In this document: positions 13,856 through 24,310 of the stretch, in pieces
Position numbering within the stretch: the stretch's first letter is position 1
Layout: the number at the start of each line of letters is the position of its first letter
Assembly: GCA_013397435.1 (NCBI GenBank)
Contig: VZRG01001681.1
Location: 96,207-160,206 of the forward strand
Direction: 5' to 3'
Source: Erythrocercus mccallii
Taxonomy: Eukaryota; Chordata; Aves; Passeriformes; Dicruridae
DNA: 64,000 nucleotides
Made by a program: the position numbers and the translations under genes
Notes under the pieces: generated by a model
Told to the model about the DNA's origin: nothing
Seen by the model: the letters and a program-made list of their open reading frames with translations, nothing else
Database searches by the model: none

Positions 13856-13992
13856 GGTCAGGGTAAATAGGACCCTGCTATTTGATATCAGCACTTGCCA
13901 CCTGGAGAAAGAATGAACCACAACCTGGACTGGAGGTGATAATGAAGACGGACCCGAGGAGGAGCCATACAAGACAACACCTGAAGAAAAAG

Positions 13993-14000
13993 TATTTAAA
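13993..14000 (+). promoter_or_regulatory. TATA-like box of the 13618 LTR
   Basis: TATTTAAA lies 114 bp upstream of the ATTAAA signal, in the order expected for U3-R. Activity is not shown by sequence alone. Confidence 0.45.
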
Positions 14001-14106
14001 GAGACGTTTCTGAAATAGCAGGTGTGCACTTGGCTATGTGCCAAGTCACCCAGCCCATTCATCCTCTGCTTGGTTTATGTCTCCTAATTGTCTATTTTTT
14101 TATTTT

Positions 14107-14112
14107 ATTAAA
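14107..14112 (+). terminator. Poly(A) signal ATTAAA of the 13618 LTR
   Basis: ATTAAA lies about 45 bp before the LTR 3' end, after the TATA-like box, as expected for an LTR R region. Confidence 0.5.
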
Positions 14113-14161
14113 CCTACTTTTAAATTTAACAGGAAACTTGAATCTCGTTTATAACATGACT

Positions 14162-14989
14162 GAAACATTTTCATAAGAGACTTTTAAAACTGTATTGCAA
14201 AAGCTGCAGAGAAGACCACCACACCCTGAAGAGACCTTCTGACTGAGGCCCTGAACTGCTAGCTGATGGAGACAAGATAAAGTAACAACTCAGGCCTGGG
14301 AGAGAAGAATACATTCACACAGGAATCAAGCTTAACATCTTTGGAGCGGAGACCACATGCCCGGGGCAATCAGCTGCCAAGCTCGCACAGACCCTGGCAC
14401 CAAAGGGTGGGGGAGCAGAGCTTTTGGGCTGTGTTGGAAAAGCCTCTGCTCAGAGGCTTAGTGAGGGCCCCTCCTCCCTGTGCAGAGGAGATCGGCTGAG
14501 GGCCCTTTCACCCCGGAAAGGCTTACCCACAGCTGAGGGGCTCTCATGGCCCCCAAGGGCCCCCAGAGGGGCCCCAGAGCACTGCAGAGGATGCAGCAGC
14601 TCCTCAATGCTGCGAGGGACAGCGTCAAATTGAGCCCTGCCAGGGGGGCAGCTGGGCCTCCCCGCCCGCCCAAAGCTGTGTTAATCCACGGAACTCTTCA
14701 CTCTTCAGCGAGTGGCGGCAGCGATGGGGGACCCTCACCAGCAAGGAACCAGATGGAGGGGAGCAGCAACGCTGGGACCCCTGGATGGGTGACATGCTTC
14801 CACCCAACCCCTGCCACTCTTCCCTGTCCCTCCACCCACCACTCTTTTTCTATTTATTTCTTTCTTTCCTTCTTTTCTCTTTCTTTCTCTTTGCCTCTTT
14901 TATTATTAGCCACATCAAACCTCATTGGGTTTTAATCACATTTTTTGGGTATATTTTAAACCTTTAGAGTTCTTCCCATTTTGTACACA
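14162..14989. repeat. GC-rich block, probable LTR or ERV remnant
   Basis: From about 14190 the sequence turns GC-rich (14360-14800) amid AT-rich DNA, with runs such as AAGGGCCCCCAGAGGGGCCCC. It then falls into a polypyrimidine tract (14846-14900) and an AT-rich tail. Long overlapping frames on both strands (for example 14546-14935 plus and 14458-14673 minus) are by-products of high GC, not genes. The layout, CpG-containing GC-rich core followed by a pyrimidine tract, resembles the nearby LTRs. I could not delimit termini or a target duplication. It may be the second half of an element split by the insertion at 13618. Confidence 0.4.
14846..14900 (+). repeat. Polypyrimidine CTTT-rich tract
   Basis: A mostly C/T run built from TTTC and TTCT words, interrupted by a few A/G bases (TATTTATTTC, TTTGCC). 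It lies between the GC-rich block and an AT-rich tail. Confidence 0.75.
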
Positions 14990-15511
14990 AGAGACTCATT
15001 TTTTTTGTGCTCTTCTGGGTTTAAACCGGATAGTAACATGGTGATGTCCCAAGTACCCAGTTTTGTCTGCTCAGGTTTAAGGGGTAATCCTCAGTGCCTT
15101 TCCCAGGGGCAGGAGTTTCACAATGGAATGATACAATCCTGTGAGTATTAGGATATTTTTTGAAGTCCTTGATGATCTTTGCAGCTGCTTACTCAGCTTG
15201 TGCTTTTCAGTTCATTAAGGCCGATTACCAGAGATGACCACCCCAGGATGGGTGGGACTATGCTGGTGCTTCCCTGGAGGGAGTTGCCAGGGCTGAGTCA
15301 TTGGTGTGAAGAAAAAAACCCAAGGAAACCTTACCCTGTCTGGCGGGGTTTACCTCTTTATCTCATTTAACACCAAGCCTGTAGCCTGAGATACCAGATG
15401 TGCACTGGGCAGCTACTGTGAGCCACCCATCATAAAAAGTTTATCAGAAGTGGAGAGCAGCAGAATACACAGTTTGGGTTAAACACACATAGTGCTAAAT
15501 TTCTCCTGTAA
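14990..15511 (-). repeat. Probable ERV- or LTR-derived sequence
   Basis: The stretch has moderate GC, no reading frame of note, and word content that I associate with repeated songbird sequence, such as GGTTTAAACCGGATAG, TTAAGGCCGATTACCAGAG and GGCGGGGTTTACCTC. A possible terminus is CTCATTTAACA at 15360-15370, which read on the minus strand would start TGTTAAATGAG like an LTR; the far end was not found. The minus orientation and the family are tentative. Confidence 0.35.
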
Positions 15512-15516
15512 CCACT
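15512..15516. repeat. Target-site duplication, left copy (CCACT)
   Basis: CCACT directly precedes the LTR start at 15517 and is repeated at 16155-16159 directly after its CA end. Confidence 0.85.
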
Positions 15517-16154
15517 TGTCTTGGTTTAGGGCAAATTTGGGAGGAAACCTCTGAAGGGGTTCCTTTGGAAAGCAAACCCAAACGGCCCCTCCCCCCTGCC
15601 AGCCCGGGAAAAGGAACTTCCCTAGAGAAGAGTGGAAAAAAACTATTTATTTAACAAAGGTATCTACAAGTACAAAGAATGAATAATATGAAACAATAAA
15701 AGAATAATGAAACAATAAAACCTCTTGCTGCTCTGAAGAGATATGGCAAACTGAGAAAAGTCCTTGCTGTGGTGTAGCTCAGTCTCTGTCCCACCAGAGG
15801 TTCAGGCCCGGGATGGGGCCGCAGGTGCGAGCCCTCGATGCTCCTCTGGGTTTTCAGTCCACAGCAGATTTAAAGTCTCAAGAAAAGGAAGAAAAAACAG
15901 TCCAGGGTTTCTTCTCTGCCTCAGATAGCTAAACTAACTAACTAAGAGCACAGAACCTCCACCGCCGTCCTCGTCGCCAGGAACACACCGTCAGCAGAGA
16001 GATACGGGGGAATCGGGCAGTCTCAAAACAAACTCCGCGCTTCTTCTTTCCCTGGTTCACGCTCAGAATCAGTCTTAAAGGTACAGGACTCAGCATACAG
16101 CACTAGCAGAACAGACGATTGGGGATACAGGCATCATAAAGTCACCCTACAACA
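15517..16154 (-). mobile_element. Solo LTR of an endogenous retrovirus, 638 bp
   Basis: The plus strand starts TGTCTTGGTTTAGGGC and ends CACCCTACAACA (TGT...ACA). It is flanked on both sides by CCACT. It is CpG-containing and GC-richer than its surroundings, mainly 15780-16060. The minus orientation is preferred because a minus-strand AATAAA (plus 15646-15651, TTTATT) falls about 130 bp before the minus-strand 3' end. The plus-strand AATAAA words near 15700 sit too close to the plus-strand 5' end. A 20-bp near-duplicate (GAATAATATGAAACAATAAA) lies near 15678-15718. No internal retroviral genes adjoin it. Confidence 0.85.
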
Positions 16155-16159
16155 CCACT

Positions 16160-17623
16160 ACAGAGGTGTACTCAAATATTCTGAAATGAAAACTCTCTTG
16201 TTCATGGATCCAACTCAGTCTGCAGCATTTTTTTTTAAGCTTTCCCACTTTAGGTTTTATTTGTGCATCATTAACTGAATTCTTGGTTTTTGAAAGAGGA
16301 CAAAAGTGCTCTCATAGTAGCATTATTGCAGAAGGAGAAAATTTTTTTTGGATGAAAAATATTCCTAAATTATGTTTAAATCTCATATTATTTCTTGTAG
16401 ATTGTGTTTTTCCAAGTATGAAGGAAAGTTCTTTGTAGCAATTCTTGTAAAGCTACACAATTTGGAGCCTAAAGATGTAGTGGTTTTATGTTCTCCTGTC
16501 TCTGTTGGCCAAATTTAATGTAATGGTTTGAGAGTTTACTCTCTTTTTCTTCCTGTGAGATAGGATGATGAGAAGCAAAGCAGGCCCAAACCTAAAGATA
16601 TAAAGGTAGATTTATCAACACACACACTAAAAGCAGAAAATGAGAATCAAAATGAAACTTTCAAAACACTCTTCCTCCTATCACAGTGTTTGCTTGTTTA
16701 CAAACAACATAAAGAGACAAAACCTATGATTTTCAGTCTGTTTCACCATTTAAAAATAATCTTTCATCAGTTCTTTAGGAGAGGAGTCTCTTTTGGAACT
16801 TCTATGGAGATTCCCTACTGATAGCATAGAACAGTTCTCTTGTGGGTTTCAACACTCACAAAGACAGCCGCATTTGTGAAGTCCGTCCTATTAGCAGCTT
16901 TTCCCAACACTGCATATGGGTCATGTCTGCTTATTTCAAGTACTCTTTAAGGATGCCTATTCTAGCATAAAACAAATATTCTCTTCTTTGTCTACAAAGT
17001 CATCTTCATCTCTAAAACTAGAGATCTCCTTCCAAAACAATTCCAAGGTTCTGACAGGGCAGTATTCCATATTCCTCTTTAACTAAAAACCAAACTGTGT
17101 TTACCCATGACCAAAGGTCAAGCTCTATTTTATGCTAATCTCTATGGCACTGATGTGAAAGAGCTTGACCTTGGATGTTAAAATTTCCACTCTTGTCAAA
17201 AAGGATACACACCATCCATGGAGAAACCTAAACTAAGCTTAAATCTTCTTTCACCCCTGAATTTCTATTGATTGCAGAGAAGCTGTTGCTAATTATTGGC
17301 ACTTCTGTAATTTTGCCACTTGTCCATTGAAGGGGAAGCTCACTACTGAAGTGCTTTAGGTGATATCCAACTTACAGATGGTGGTTTGTGACATTACTGC
17401 CAGAACTCTGTTAATAAAAATGCTTTCCTTTCTCAGCTACAGAAGCATTGTTCAGACACCTCACTGACTTGTCACTGAACAGCTCTGCAGAAGGGAGATT
17501 AACAGTCTCATGGAACAGGTTCCCTAAACAGGACTAGCTGGAGCTTTCAGTATATGCATTGGTGATGATCTATCCCTGTATGACAGCAGACTCTGTATGC
17601 AACTGACATTACTTCAGTTGTTG
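16160..17623. other. Unique-looking AT-rich spacer between LTRs
   Basis: The spacer between two solo LTRs shows only short frames and no repeat boundary that I could support. Confidence 0.5.
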
Positions 17624-18106
17624 GGCATGTTATAAATGAATATGTGATGTAATTCGTGCTATGCTATTTTATAATAATAATTTGTTAAATTGTATAAAAT
17701 GTATCTGCAAAAGTCCAGCTTTCCCAGGAAAGCTCATGTATTACAAGCAGCAGCAGCAGATGGGAGAGGCGAAGCCCATCTGCAGCGGAGATAAGGAACA
17801 TTAACACGAACTGGCCAAGCAACTCCTCCTATTCACCTATCGGAGAGGTGCTAATGGGCATCCCAAAGTAGAACAATGGGGATGCTCAGCTTCAAAGGCC
17901 AAGCCATAAGTCTCCAAAAACCAGCTCTCAAGGCTATTGTCAAGCCTCAAGTACAGTCCTCATATAAACAAAAACAGACTCTACCTGAAACCTGGATACA
18001 CCCTGGCTCTCTTCAAATTACATTGTCCAGCTACAGATGACTTCATCTCCACCAGGAAAAGCTACTTTATGCATTGTCCACCTCAGCCTCAGGCTATGAA
18101 AAACAG

Positions 18107-18113
18107 TATAAAA
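18107..18113 (+). promoter_or_regulatory. TATA box of the 17628 LTR
   Basis: TATAAAA sits in the sequence context CAGTATAAAACCACACC, 157 bp upstream of the AATAAA signal. It is the clearest core-promoter motif in this LTR. Confidence 0.65.
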
Positions 18114-18180
18114 CCACACCGCAGAACACGTCTTCGTGGATGCAGAGACAGTGTTGTTTTGACACAGACTCTGTGACACT

Positions 18181-18206
18181 AAGCGCCGATCCCCGGGCCG
18201 GCGCTT
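18181..18206 (+). other. GC hairpin in LTR R region
   Basis: Arms AAGCGCCG (18181-18188) and CGGCGCTT (18199-18206) are perfect complements around a 10-nt loop. The hairpin lies between the TATA box and the poly(A) signal, so it would be at the 5' end of any transcript started here. R-region stem-loops that regulate polyadenylation or translation are known in retroviruses; a role here is inferred. Confidence 0.7.
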
Positions 18207-18269
18207 TTGGGATATTGGGATTCGTTGGCTCATTTTTCTATTTTCCAAATTTTATCCAAAATTGTAATC

Positions 18270-18275
18270 AATAAA
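18270..18275 (+). terminator. Poly(A) signal AATAAA of the 17628 LTR
   Basis: AATAAA lies 50 bp before the LTR 3' end in the expected order after the TATA box and hairpin. Confidence 0.65.
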
Positions 18276-18329
18276 ACCATTTTATTTTTCATTAAATTCG
18301 GATTGGCAATTTTTCATTTATAACAGGCA

Positions 18330-21300
18330 TACTTAATTTCTCCTCTCTCAGTCTCTGGTGGGAGTCCTTCTCACAGTATTCCTTGAGCAAGAAGAATTTT
18401 CTTCATCAACAATTGGTATTTCTTTCTGACTCCCTGTGGTACTTCTTCTTTCTTACCTGGAGGAATTGTCAGCAATCCTATGCACTTAGTTTTTCTAGAA
18501 GTCTCCATTCTTTCAATTTTCCTTTTCAAGCTCCACTTCACATGTCAAACACCAGCTGCAAAACTCTTATTAGTTTTCATCACTTCAGATTTTTCTATTT
18601 CTCAGATTGACTTTCTAGATCTTTTATGTGATTATCTAGCCTCGTGCTTTTATTAAGGGAATGGCTTCTTGTGGTTCAAGTAGTGAGAAAGGCTACCTGG
18701 GCTGTTTTCACCTCTGTCAGGAAATTTCTTTGCAATCTTTTGTGCCACAGTGCTCTAGCATTAAGCTGAGGAAACAATGTTCTCATTTCCAGACATAAGG
18801 TGACGTATGTTTCACTAATGACAGTGATGAGATTACTGGATATTTGTGAAGTGCTATTATCTGTCATTTTACTTACCTTTCAAAGCGCACTGGGCTTTTA
18901 ACAACCATTTACTGAAAAAGAGGTTAATATTAGTATTACTTGACCTGTTACAAGACCCTCTTTTCAATGTTTTCATTTTACAGTACATCAGGTATTTTGA
19001 TTGAAATATTCAGTTTGATACCCCAGACTAAATAGCATAAATACTCCCTCAAAATTCAAAACCTGCTAGAAAAGCAGTTCAACAGTTCTTAAAACAGAGT
19101 TAGGAAGACTATCTTGTGTTGTTCAGTATTACTAGGACTACTGTTACTGTTGCTACAAGACACAAAATCTTCCTCTCCATTTTATTTTTATTTCTCAGGT
19201 TTCAATGTGAATTTTCAATTTTATAGCCTCAATATGTTCTTTTAACATAGTTATTTTTGAGAACAAAAATGAAGGCCCAAAATTAGAAAAATGTTGTCTT
19301 TGTTCTTCCGAATGCATTAAGATGAAAAAATCAGTAAGTCCTTGTCAGTAAATTGCTTCCAAGCTGTGCAATTAAGAACAATACAGAACAAATAAGAAAG
19401 GGCACAGAGTGGGCAATAACACTGAGCATTCACATTATCTTATTAGATGTTTCCTATTAGTAAGGCTACTTAGCAGTTCTTGTAATGTATTCTTTCATTC
19501 TTCCAAGAAGAAGGAAGAATTTTTTATTCCGTACTGCTTTAATATTTGATAACCACATTAGTTATGGAAAAATAATACTAGAAAGAGATTCTTTTATGTG
19601 AATAGAAGGATTCTAAAGTGGTATCTCTTAATACTTAAGACATATATTGGAGAATGTCAACTACTTTACAATATATAATATTTCTACAGCTAGGGGAGAA
19701 AGTGTCTCTAAGAAAGAATTATTGTTTAAGGACATAAATTTGAAAGGTGTAAAGTGATTTGTTAAAGTTTTTCTGTCCTTTAGGCTAACAGATATTTTTC
19801 AATATTTCTGCTGTTTTCTAGATCCTAGTAGTGGATCCATTTAGTTTTTCCTTTTGTTAAAGACTGAGAAAGATTGCAGTCATGTAATCAGTAAAGAATA
19901 TTTGCTAATTTTACTAAAATATGTCAACAATAAAACAGAATTCTGCTACTGCTTATTTTCTAACGAAAATGGTGACAGCATTGCTTGATAGCATTTTTAT
20001 ATTTAGCTTCAACTCTTCTGTCCTCCACATTAAAAGGAATGAATTCAGACAGTTGATAATAATGAAGATGAAAACAAATTATAAAAGAATAGACTCTGCA
20101 TAAATAATTTTAAAATAACTAGTTGACAGATGTGATTAATGCTGATTAAGCAAACAAGGTTCAATGTGTATCTACTGAAAAATAAAAACTAATAATACCA
20201 CCCAGAGGGACCAGAGTGAAGATAAGAGGATGAGGCTACCGTTCAGTTTCATGCACAGTCATATATCTAAGAATGGGCTTGCATCATTGGAGATGCAAGA
20301 GGTTTTTACTGAGCTGCTAAAAGCTATTATAATGAGTAGTAACAGTACAGTTTTAACCATGGATATGAACATTGCTTGGGGGAAATTGCTAGGATCAGGA
20401 AGAGGAGAGATGGTAACTTAAGCCTGTGAAAGGAATCATCTATGTCAAAAATAGATATATGATACAAAACTCACCTTAATTTCCATGCTTTCTTGTAGCA
20501 TATAATTCCTTTGTTGCAGAAGAATATATAAATAATCCACATGATTAATAATAAAGAACTTCAATGAGAAATTCTTTAGAGAACATGATTACTCTAGTTC
20601 TAAGACAACATGATTACTGTTTCATAGAAAGCAATCCTTGTCACAATATTTCTCAAGCCCTTTTTGAAGAGGAACAATTCTCTTGCTTCAGACTGACAGA
20701 CTGAATAATTTTGTCTTTTTATTGTACTTTCAGAACATTGTTATTCTAAATGTCTCTCCAAGTTCTCAAGTACTGATTAAGGAAGAAAGACTGAAACACC
20801 AATTGGTGGTTCACTAACCAATCGTAAAACCATAAATAGGAATTTTGTTCTTTGGACTGATAAATAATGAAATAATTTACCTAATGAAAATACAGTGGGT
20901 GATCCTCCTGATAATTAACTAAAATGAAATTATTTTTCAGCTTCCTAAAATTCATTTGTGCATGACACTGGATCCCCTAAAAACCTTGGGGTAGACATAG
21001 AAACCATACCTGAAAAATTGACCAGTTCAATCCGATCCAACTGACTCATTTACAAAAGCATTAAGGCCATAATCCAGGAGATGTTAAAACCCCCAAAATA
21101 TAACCCTCTTAATGGCTTTCAAAACTGGCCTAATATGACATAGAAATCATAGAAAACTTTTCATTAAATCAGACCAGGTATGGAAGCCCTCATCTGTTTC
21201 CTATGAGGTCCATGTTCAAACAAATTTGTCACTAGTAGGAATGCTGAACATTCAGGAGAAAAAAAAAGAGGAACGTTCCATTTCTATACAGTTTATTACA

Positions 21301-23844
21301 CACTTTGTTTTTTGATGCACAATTTTAACACCATGGGAGACAGATATTCAGAGTCAACATGACTTTCTCCTCTTTCTCTCTACTCTCCTCAGATTTCACA
21401 TATTTTTTAATCGTGATGTGTAGGACATTCTGAGGCCATGAGGCCCTCTTGACTGTGGGTCTTATTTTCTGAGTCTGTAAAGTTTTCATTTGGTCAGTAG
21501 CTTATTTTTGTTTCTGTGAGAAAATTCATTCTCTCAAGGATGGTGCATATAAACAACTACTGATAAACTGAAAACTTTACAGAAAATCAGACCCACACTT
21601 GACAAGTATTCTTTGTAAGCTTTAGTAGTAGTGGCTGTTCAGGCTGCTACCAGAACAGAAGATCCAACACAAATGGTAAGGATTTTATTCTGGGTGAATC
21701 TTGATGATTAACCCAAGTAAAGATGACAAGAATAGTCACACAACAAAGGGACTGATTAGGGTCTACCTTTGTGCTTCATGTCTATGTGATAAAGATATTT
21801 TCTGCCCCAAAAAGGAGTAGTTCCAGTGATGTGACAGCTAGAGAAAAGTGTGTCAAGAGAAAAGTGCGTGATATCAACAGTTGTGCTTAATGAGTTCGAA
21901 CTACCAACATACTGTAAAATGCTGTCACCAATTGCAGTCTCTAGACTGCAGGTGTTAAATCTTTCTATGTTCAATTAATTGTCTCTGTTACATTCAGTCA
22001 TCCAGTGTTTCTCAGGTGCTGCAAATGGTACTGCAGGTGGTAGACTAGTTGGAGTAATATATCAAGCATGCATTGTTGTCTCTTTCCAGTAGTAAGAAGG
22101 AGCTATTTAAAAAATTTGTATCTACTGTACTATACTAACAGGGAGTGAAGCAAAAAGTCATGGACAAGGTTGTAAACAAATGCTAGAAAGGGAAATCATT
22201 GTTGGAAAGATGTGCATGATTGTGTATAAATCTATTTCTACCATTTCATCTTTGCTCACAGAAAAGGTGAATAAAAACACAGCAGAAGAATGAAACTTTC
22301 TACAGTGGGTCTGTTCTTAAATAATTCTTGCATGTTAAGTTAATGATTGCACAAGATGAATTGCTGTCTTGGTAAGATAGAGAAAACTACAGCCAGGTAC
22401 CACAAGGAGATTTGAATACTGGCACCCTGAGCTGCACCTTGTCAAATATCTCTCACTATATGATACTAAGCTCTGTCACAGAACTAATTTAAGTGCAAAT
22501 ATCAGGTCTTGTTTTATTAATCAGAGAGCAAATAAACAAAAAACTCCCCCCAAATCTCCTTTTTGAGTGATATATTCTGTCCTCTATAGTAACTATTACA
22601 TTTGTAGTTTCAAAGGAAAACCTTGAATTCATTATAATAGTCTTTTTTTAGATCTTATCAAACATTAATAAGGAACTAAAAAGTATATTGCCCTTCTTTT
22701 TAAGGTACAGAATCATAAGATAATGTAATTTAAATCAGTAAACTGAAGAATATATAGCCTAGTCCCATGAAATGGGGAATGTAAGCTTGTGATAAGGAGA
22801 ATATGGACCAAGGAGAGAGTTCACTCAAGAAATGACTTCAAAATCTAATACTAGCAATATTGGCAATACTAACAGTCTTTCATCTTATGACTTAGATCTG
22901 GAGAATTATGAGGTGACAAGAAACCTACAACATGGTCAAGATAAATTCCATGTAACCAAACTGTTCTCTTCTCTTACAGAATAGCTTATTTAAGTAATAA
23001 GAGAAAAATACTTGATAGGATACATATAATATTTATTCAAGTAAAAATTTTGTCTAACATGGAAATTCATAATCTGAATGAAATTGCTGTAAGATTGATG
23101 GACTGGGTGAAAAACTATAGTCGAGAAAACTATCAATTAATTGCTATCAACCTGAACTGAAGAAATGATGATGTTTAATCTTTTCAATTTGTACATTTTC
23201 TTTATTTCCATAAAGGACATCCACATCAAGGGTGGAAGAGAATTGCAAAGGCTTTAGGGGCCATTCACAGAAAAACGTAATATTAAGTGAAGAAATGCTT
23301 CAAAAATCCATGATTTGCTAAAGAAAGTACAGTATTTCTGTATGACAGAAAACTGTCACCTTCAGTACAGGGTGGAGGAAAATAGGGAGGCAGCAACTTG
23401 TACACTGGTCTGTACAAGTTCACAAGTTAACAAGTTTAAAATGTGATGAAAGAAGTGATCTGTAAGTAAAAAAGAAAAGGAAAAAAGAGGAGGTGTTTGC
23501 AGGCACATCATCTGGAAGATAAAACAGTACAATAACTATCTTGCAATTTTGCAAGAGGAACAAACATTTCTAGGAACAGGAGAGTCCCCTCACAGCATGG
23601 TGCTATACAACTATAAACCAAATTACAGAAACAACAGCTTTTGGCAGGTGGTGTTTTACTTTGTGTTGAAGTGTCTCTTAAAACAATAGCATAATTCAAA
23701 ACATCACTGAAGAGAAACGTGAAAAATGTACTCAAACAAAGAGAAAACAAGAAAGGCAAATAAACAGATTTTCTAAACAGTTGAACTTTATCTAGCAATA
23801 GCCTGCTGAAGGCAGTGGATAGTAAGTAATTTTCTTCTGGACAC
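18330..23844. other. AT-rich unique sequence, no gene seen
   Basis: 5.5 kb of AT-rich sequence without recognisable coding exon, RNA gene or repeat boundary. Frames above 70 codons on either strand show no domain. Confidence 0.5.
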
Positions 23845-24310
23845 AGAATACTCAAGTTGCAGGCTCACAAGTGCTGAGTACAGGGGAAGAAATGACCTCC
23901 CTGCTCTTGCTGGCCACAATATTCCTGATCCAGGCCAGGATGCTATTGGCCTTCTTGGCCACCAGAGCACACTGGTTCTTTTTCAGCCATGTCACCAGTG
24001 CCCCCAGGTCCCTTTCTGCCTGGGCACTGTCCAGCCACACCGTCCCACTTGCAGGGGGTTACTGAGGCCAAAGTGCAGGACCAAGCCCCAGGCCTTCTTA
24101 CACCTCATATTGTTGGATTTGAACCATCTATCCGGCCTGTCCAAGTCTCTCTGCAGAGCCCTCTTACCTTTCAGTAGATTGGCACTTCTCCCCAACATCA
24201 TGCCACCTGCAAATTTGCTAATGGTAGACTTGATCCCATCTTCCAGATCATCAATGAAGGTGTTGAACAGGACTGGGCCCAACACTGATCCCTGGGGACA
24301 CTATCAGTGA
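23845..24310 (-). mobile_element. CR1 LINE fragment (RT region)
   Basis: Read on the minus strand this covers the reverse-transcriptase core of CR1 ORF2. The frame 24285-23992 gives LGPVLFNTFIDDLEDGIKST, then the LLKGKRALQRDLDRPDRW stretch; overlapping frames continue with AERDLGALVTWLKKNQCALVAKKANSILAWI to about 23850. The catalytic FADD box reads FAGG, so the catalytic aspartates are lost. Frameshifts split the reading. The copy lacks the 3' untranslated region and octamer end, so both ends are truncated. Confidence 0.9.

Larger units (their letters stand above)
13618..14156 (+). mobile_element. Solo LTR of an endogenous retrovirus, 539 bp
   Basis: The element starts TGTTATAGGTACAC and ends CGTTTATAACA, giving a 7-bp terminal inverted repeat (TGTTATA/TATAACA), and is bracketed by the 5-bp duplication TGACT. 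Reading on the plus strand, the order fits an LTR. A U3 with a 45-bp tandem array (13701-13855) comes first, then a TATA-like TATTTAAA (13993-14000), then a poly(A) signal ATTAAA (14107-14112) about 45 bp before the end. No gag, pol or env sequence is attached, so the internal part was lost, presumably by recombination between the two LTRs. Class is uncertain; the 5-bp duplication favours an ERVL-like group. Confidence 0.85.
17628..18325 (+). mobile_element. Solo LTR of an endogenous retrovirus, 698 bp
   Basis: The ends form a perfect 11-bp terminal inverted repeat: TGTTATAAATG at the start and CATTTATAACA at the finish. The flanks carry a 4-bp duplication, GGCA at 17624-17627 and 18326-18329. 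In plus orientation the LTR has a canonical TATA box (TATAAAA, 18107-18113), a GC-rich hairpin (18181-18206) and AATAAA (18270-18275) 50 bp before the end, so U3-R-U5 order is clear. A 4-bp duplication is typical of gammaretrovirus-like (ERV1) integrases. No internal region remains. Confidence 0.9.
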
